NCBI GenBank assembly: GCA_035272265.1
Contig: DATEQV010000006.1
Location: 1 to 8,594, forward strand
Origin: Acidisphaera sp035272265
GTDB lineage: Bacteria; Pseudomonadota; Alphaproteobacteria; Acetobacterales; Acetobacteraceae
Length of the DNA stretch: 8,594 nucleotides
Direction of reading: 5' to 3'
In this document: positions 6,872-8,594 of the stretch, in pieces
Position numbering within the stretch: position 1 is the first letter of the stretch
How the letters are laid out: each line of letters begins with the position of its first letter
Program-made: the position numbers and the translations under genes
The notes under the pieces: model-generated
What the model was told of the DNA's origin: nothing
The model's database searches: none
Seen by the model: the letters and a program-made list of their open reading frames with translations, nothing else

Positions 6872-8460
6872 ACGCGGGGGATTTGGTTGCGGGGGTCGGC
6901 CTCGGTCCCCCCGCCGCCGCGCAACATCCCGCCGTCGCCGGGATCGGGCGCTGGCTCGCGCATGTCGTCGGCGTATTCGCGGCGATCGCCGTGGTGGCCG
7001 AGGTCGGCATCCTGCTGATCGGAGTGTTCTTCCGCTTCGGCCTGAACCAGCCGCTTGTGTGGAGCGACGAGCTGGCCTCGATCGTGTTCCTGTGGCTCGC
7101 CATGCTCGGCTCGGTGCTGGCGTTCTGGTACGGCGAGCACATGCGCTTGACCACGGTGGCCACACGGCTGCCCCCGCGCTGGCAGCCCTACGCCGCGACC
7201 CTGGCGACCATGACTCCGTTGCTGCTGCTGGCGCTGCTCATCCATCCGGCGCTCGACTACGTCGACGACCAGTCGTTCATCGAAACACCCGCGCTGGGTT
7301 GGTCGGACTCGCTGCGCGCCGGCGCGGTGCCGGTCGGCTTCGCGCTGATGATCGCGATCGCCGCCTTGCGCCTGCTTCAGTTCAGGCTGCGCGAGGTGGT
7401 CAGCGTCGCCGCGCTGCTGACGTTTATCGGGGTCGTGCTGTGGTTTGCGATGCCGGCGTTGGCCGCAATCGGCAACTGGAGCCTGGTGATCTTCTTCGTG
7501 CTGCTGCTGGGTGCGGGCGTGCTGATCGGCGTGCCGATCGCATTCGCCTTCGGCCTGGCGACGGTCGCCTACCTGCTCTGCACGACCACCACGCCGCTGC
7601 AGGTACTGCCCGGCCGTATGGACGAGGGCATGAGCTCGCTCATCCTGCTCGCGGTGCCGCTGTTCGTCATGCTCGGCGCGCTGATCGAGATGACCGAAAT
7701 GGCCAAGGCGATGGTGGAATTCCTCGCCGCCCTCGTCGGCCACGTGCGCGGCGGCCTGCAATACGTGTTGCTGGGCGCGATGCTGCTGGTGTCCGGCATC
7801 TCGGGTTCGAAGACGGCCGACATGGCCGCCGTCGCTCCGGTGCTGTTTCCCGAAATGAGGAAGCGCGGGCTGAAGGACGGCGAGATGGTCTCGCTGCTCG
7901 CCTCGGCCGGCGCGATGGCGGAGACGATCCCGCCGTCGCTCGTGCTGATCGCCATCGGCTCGGTGACGGGCGTGTCGATCGCTGCCCTGTTCACCGGCGG
8001 CTTGCTGCCGGGCGTCGTGCTGGCGATCGGGCTGGCGATCCTCGCCCGCCAGCGCACCGGTGCCGAGGACCTGCGGGGTGTGAAGCGTGCGTCGGGGCGG
8101 ACGGTGGTGCGCACGTTCGTCATCGCGCTGCCGGCGCTCGCGTTGCCGGTGCTGATCCGGTACGCCGTGATCGGCGGCATCGCGACGGCAACCGAAGTCT
8201 CGACGATCGGCATCGTCTACACTGTGCTTGCCGGCATCCTGATCTACCGCCGCTTCGACTGGCGCCGCGTCTATCCGATGCTGATCGATACCGCGTCGCT
8301 GTCGGGTGCGATCCTGTTCATCATCGGTGCCGCGAACTGCATGGCCTGGGCGCTGACGCAGTCCGGCTTCTCGCAGGGCCTGACCACCGCCATGGCCCAC
8401 GTTCCCGGCGGCTCCTGGGGCTTCCTCGGCATCTCGATCGTGGCCTTCATCGTGCTGCCG
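6868..8460 (+). CDS. Fused TRAP permease (small DctQ + large DctM), C-terminus lost to group II intron insertion
   Basis: Inner-membrane sodium-coupled TRAP permease in which the four-helix small subunit and the large subunit are one polypeptide. Residues ~30-165 are DctQ-like: VWSDELA (64-70), GEHMRL (89-94), four hydrophobic segments. One extra hydrophobic segment (~177-197) then joins the DctM-like part from ~200: GVPIAFAFGLA, VPLFVMLGALIE, GISGSKTADMAAVAP (310-324), AGAMAETIPPS, GGIATATEVS. Start ATG 6868 forms an ATGA overlap with the dctP stop. Family resemblance stops at FIVLP (527-531); a full DctM would need roughly 90-100 more residues, with the last helices. Beyond 8460 the frame stays open to the window end (44 more codons), but the translation is Arg/Ser/Pro-rich and hydrophilic and comes from intron DNA. 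The intron is antisense, so it cannot be spliced from this mRNA. The gene is probably inactive. Confidence 0.86.
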
Positions 8461-8463
8461 AGT
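8456..8463 (+). repeat. First copy of an 8-bp repeat TGCCGAGT spanning the outer intron junction
   Basis: TGCCGAGT occurs here and again at 8514-8521. In both places it spans a proposed intron 3' end: read on the minus strand each is AC|TCGGCA, with the bar at the 3' splice junction. Same flanking bases at two junctions are expected if related introns recognise similar targets, or if the tail was duplicated. Confidence 0.6.
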
Positions 8464-8516
8464 AGGTGGGGACGTTGCCGCCCCCACCCCTCACAGACCC
8501 GGACGTGCGGATTTGC
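8462..8516 (-). mobile_element. Tail of the outer group II intron: 3' half of domain V plus domain VI
   Basis: Read on the minus strand, 8516 to 8496 matches positions 14-34 of a domain V hairpin (apical CAAA, then CCGCA, a CG bulge and TCCGGGTC). A short TGTGAG-type linker follows, then a domain VI hairpin at 8488-8465: a 10-bp stem closed by a GCAA tetraloop. The intron end would be TAC at 8464-8462, fitting the AY 3' end of group II introns. The 5' half of this domain V is missing here because the inner intron sits in between. One stem pair is G-U on the minus strand (8481/8472) but an A-C mismatch on the plus strand, which fixes the RNA strand. Too short to assign a structural class. Confidence 0.65.
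8465..8488 (-). ncRNA. Group II intron domain VI hairpin (outer intron)
   Basis: Minus-strand stem of 10 bp (8488-8479 with 8474-8465) with a GCAA tetraloop at 8478-8475. No unpaired adenosine is present on the 3' strand: the only A there, opposite 8467, is paired. A bulged A 7-8 nt from the splice site is the usual branch point, so this version may release by hydrolysis or may be degenerate. Confidence 0.6.
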
Positions 8517-8521
8517 CGAGT
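8514..8521 (+). repeat. Second copy of the 8-bp repeat TGCCGAGT spanning the inner intron junction
   Basis: Identical to 8456-8463, offset by 58 bp. The neighbouring CTCACAGAyCCGGACrTG segment is also repeated (8490-8507 and 8549-8566, offset 59 bp), so the two intron tails are homologous units in tandem. Confidence 0.6.
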
Positions 8522-8548
8522 CGGCCCGGGGAGTTTCACCCCGAGCCG
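8522..8548 (-). ncRNA. Group II intron domain VI hairpin (inner intron)
   Basis: Minus-strand stem of 10 bp (8548-8539 with 8531-8522) and a 7-nt loop TGAAACT (8538-8532). The 8544/8526 pair is U-G on the minus strand but A-C on the plus strand. The 3' strand contains no adenosine at all, so there is no candidate bulged branch point. Confidence 0.7.
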
Positions 8549-8554
8549 CTCACA

Positions 8555-8588
8555 GATCCGGACATGAACCTCTCGATTCATCCGGCTC
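8555..8588 (-). ncRNA. Group II intron domain V (catalytic hairpin)
   Basis: Exactly 34 nt, the canonical domain V length. On the minus strand it begins GAGCCGGA, which holds the AGC catalytic triad at positions 2-4. The upper stem is TGAATC with GGTTCA around a GAGA tetraloop (positions 15-18, GNRA type). A two-base bulge TG follows at positions 25-26 and the 3' strand is TCCGGATC. All pairs fit except position 3 (G) against position 32 (A), where the common form has G-U. The structure is otherwise complete. Confidence 0.82.
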
Positions 8589-8594
8589 GTGCCA

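Larger units (their letters stand above)
8520..8594 (-). mobile_element. 3' end of the inner group II intron (domains V and VI), continuing beyond the window
   Basis: Reading leftwards from the window edge on the minus strand: a few bases of the domain IV/V junction (8594-8589), a full 34-nt domain V (8588-8555), linker TGTGAG (8554-8549), a domain VI hairpin (8548-8522) and the terminal AC (8521-8520). Group II introns are ribozyme retroelements. Domain V is their most conserved part, and its length, GNRA loop and two-base bulge are all present. A reverse transcriptase/maturase gene, if present, would lie to the right of the window on the minus strand. The element is antisense to the TRAP permease. 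Confidence 0.8.

Noticed and set aside
6796..8487. 563-codon minus-strand open frame opposite the TRAP permease
   Set aside because: His/Arg/Gln/Asp-rich antisense translation typical of the complement of a hydrophobic membrane-protein gene; no domain or RBS support.
8465..8548. The two hairpins considered as intrinsic terminators or a short palindromic repeat array downstream of the permease
   Set aside because: They have no T-runs, their G-U pairs work only on the minus strand, and the adjacent 34-nt domain V with GNRA loop and bulge identifies them as group II intron domain VI.
1..8594. CRISPR arrays, tRNA/rRNA genes, insertion-sequence terminal repeats and phage genes
   Set aside because: None seen on reading both strands; apart from the intron tails there is no mobile-element signature, and no gene-free stretch exceeds about 135 bp.

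Overview
The window is about two-thirds G+C with strongly GC-biased third codon positions. It looks like chromosomal DNA of a high-GC proteobacterium. A beta-proteobacterium (Burkholderiales or Rhodocyclales type) is my best guess, based on the GcvA-like LysR regulator, the TRAP transporter and the group II intron style; this rests on general resemblance and no rRNA or marker gene is present.

Layout. On the minus strand lie a LysR-type regulator (2186 to 1239) and, downstream of it, the first 377 residues of a full-length-type transketolase (1132 to 1, running off the left edge). A 106-bp divergent intergenic region (2187-2292) separates the regulator from a tightly packed plus-strand operon: an SDR dehydrogenase (2293-3045), the two halves of a split transketolase (3055-3894 and 3891-4940), a beta-hydroxyacid dehydrogenase resembling L-threonate dehydrogenase LtnD (4925-5824), a TRAP solute-binding protein (5855-6871) and a fused small-plus-large TRAP permease (from 6868). 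Gene junctions are 4-16-nt overlaps or gaps of 9-30 nt, so this reads as one transcript under the divergent LysR protein.

Proposed joint role (inference): the TRAP system imports an organic acid, probably a polyhydroxylated sugar-acid-like compound. The two dehydrogenases oxidise or reduce hydroxyl groups on it, and the split transketolase moves a two-carbon ketol unit to or from an intermediate. The neighbouring full-length transketolase could link products to the pentose phosphate pool. No kinase, aldolase or isomerase is visible, so the pathway is incomplete in this window and the substrate is unknown.

The right edge is the most unusual part. The permease reading frame loses its family resemblance at about 8460. 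The remaining ~133 bp is, on the minus strand, the 3' end of a group II intron: a 34-nt domain V and a domain VI hairpin. Between this and the permease lies the 3' tail of a second, related intron (half of a domain V plus a domain VI hairpin). This is the arrangement expected if one intron inserted into domain V of another (a nested intron or 'twintron'). The introns are antisense to the permease, so splicing cannot repair its mRNA, and the transporter is probably inactivated in this strain.
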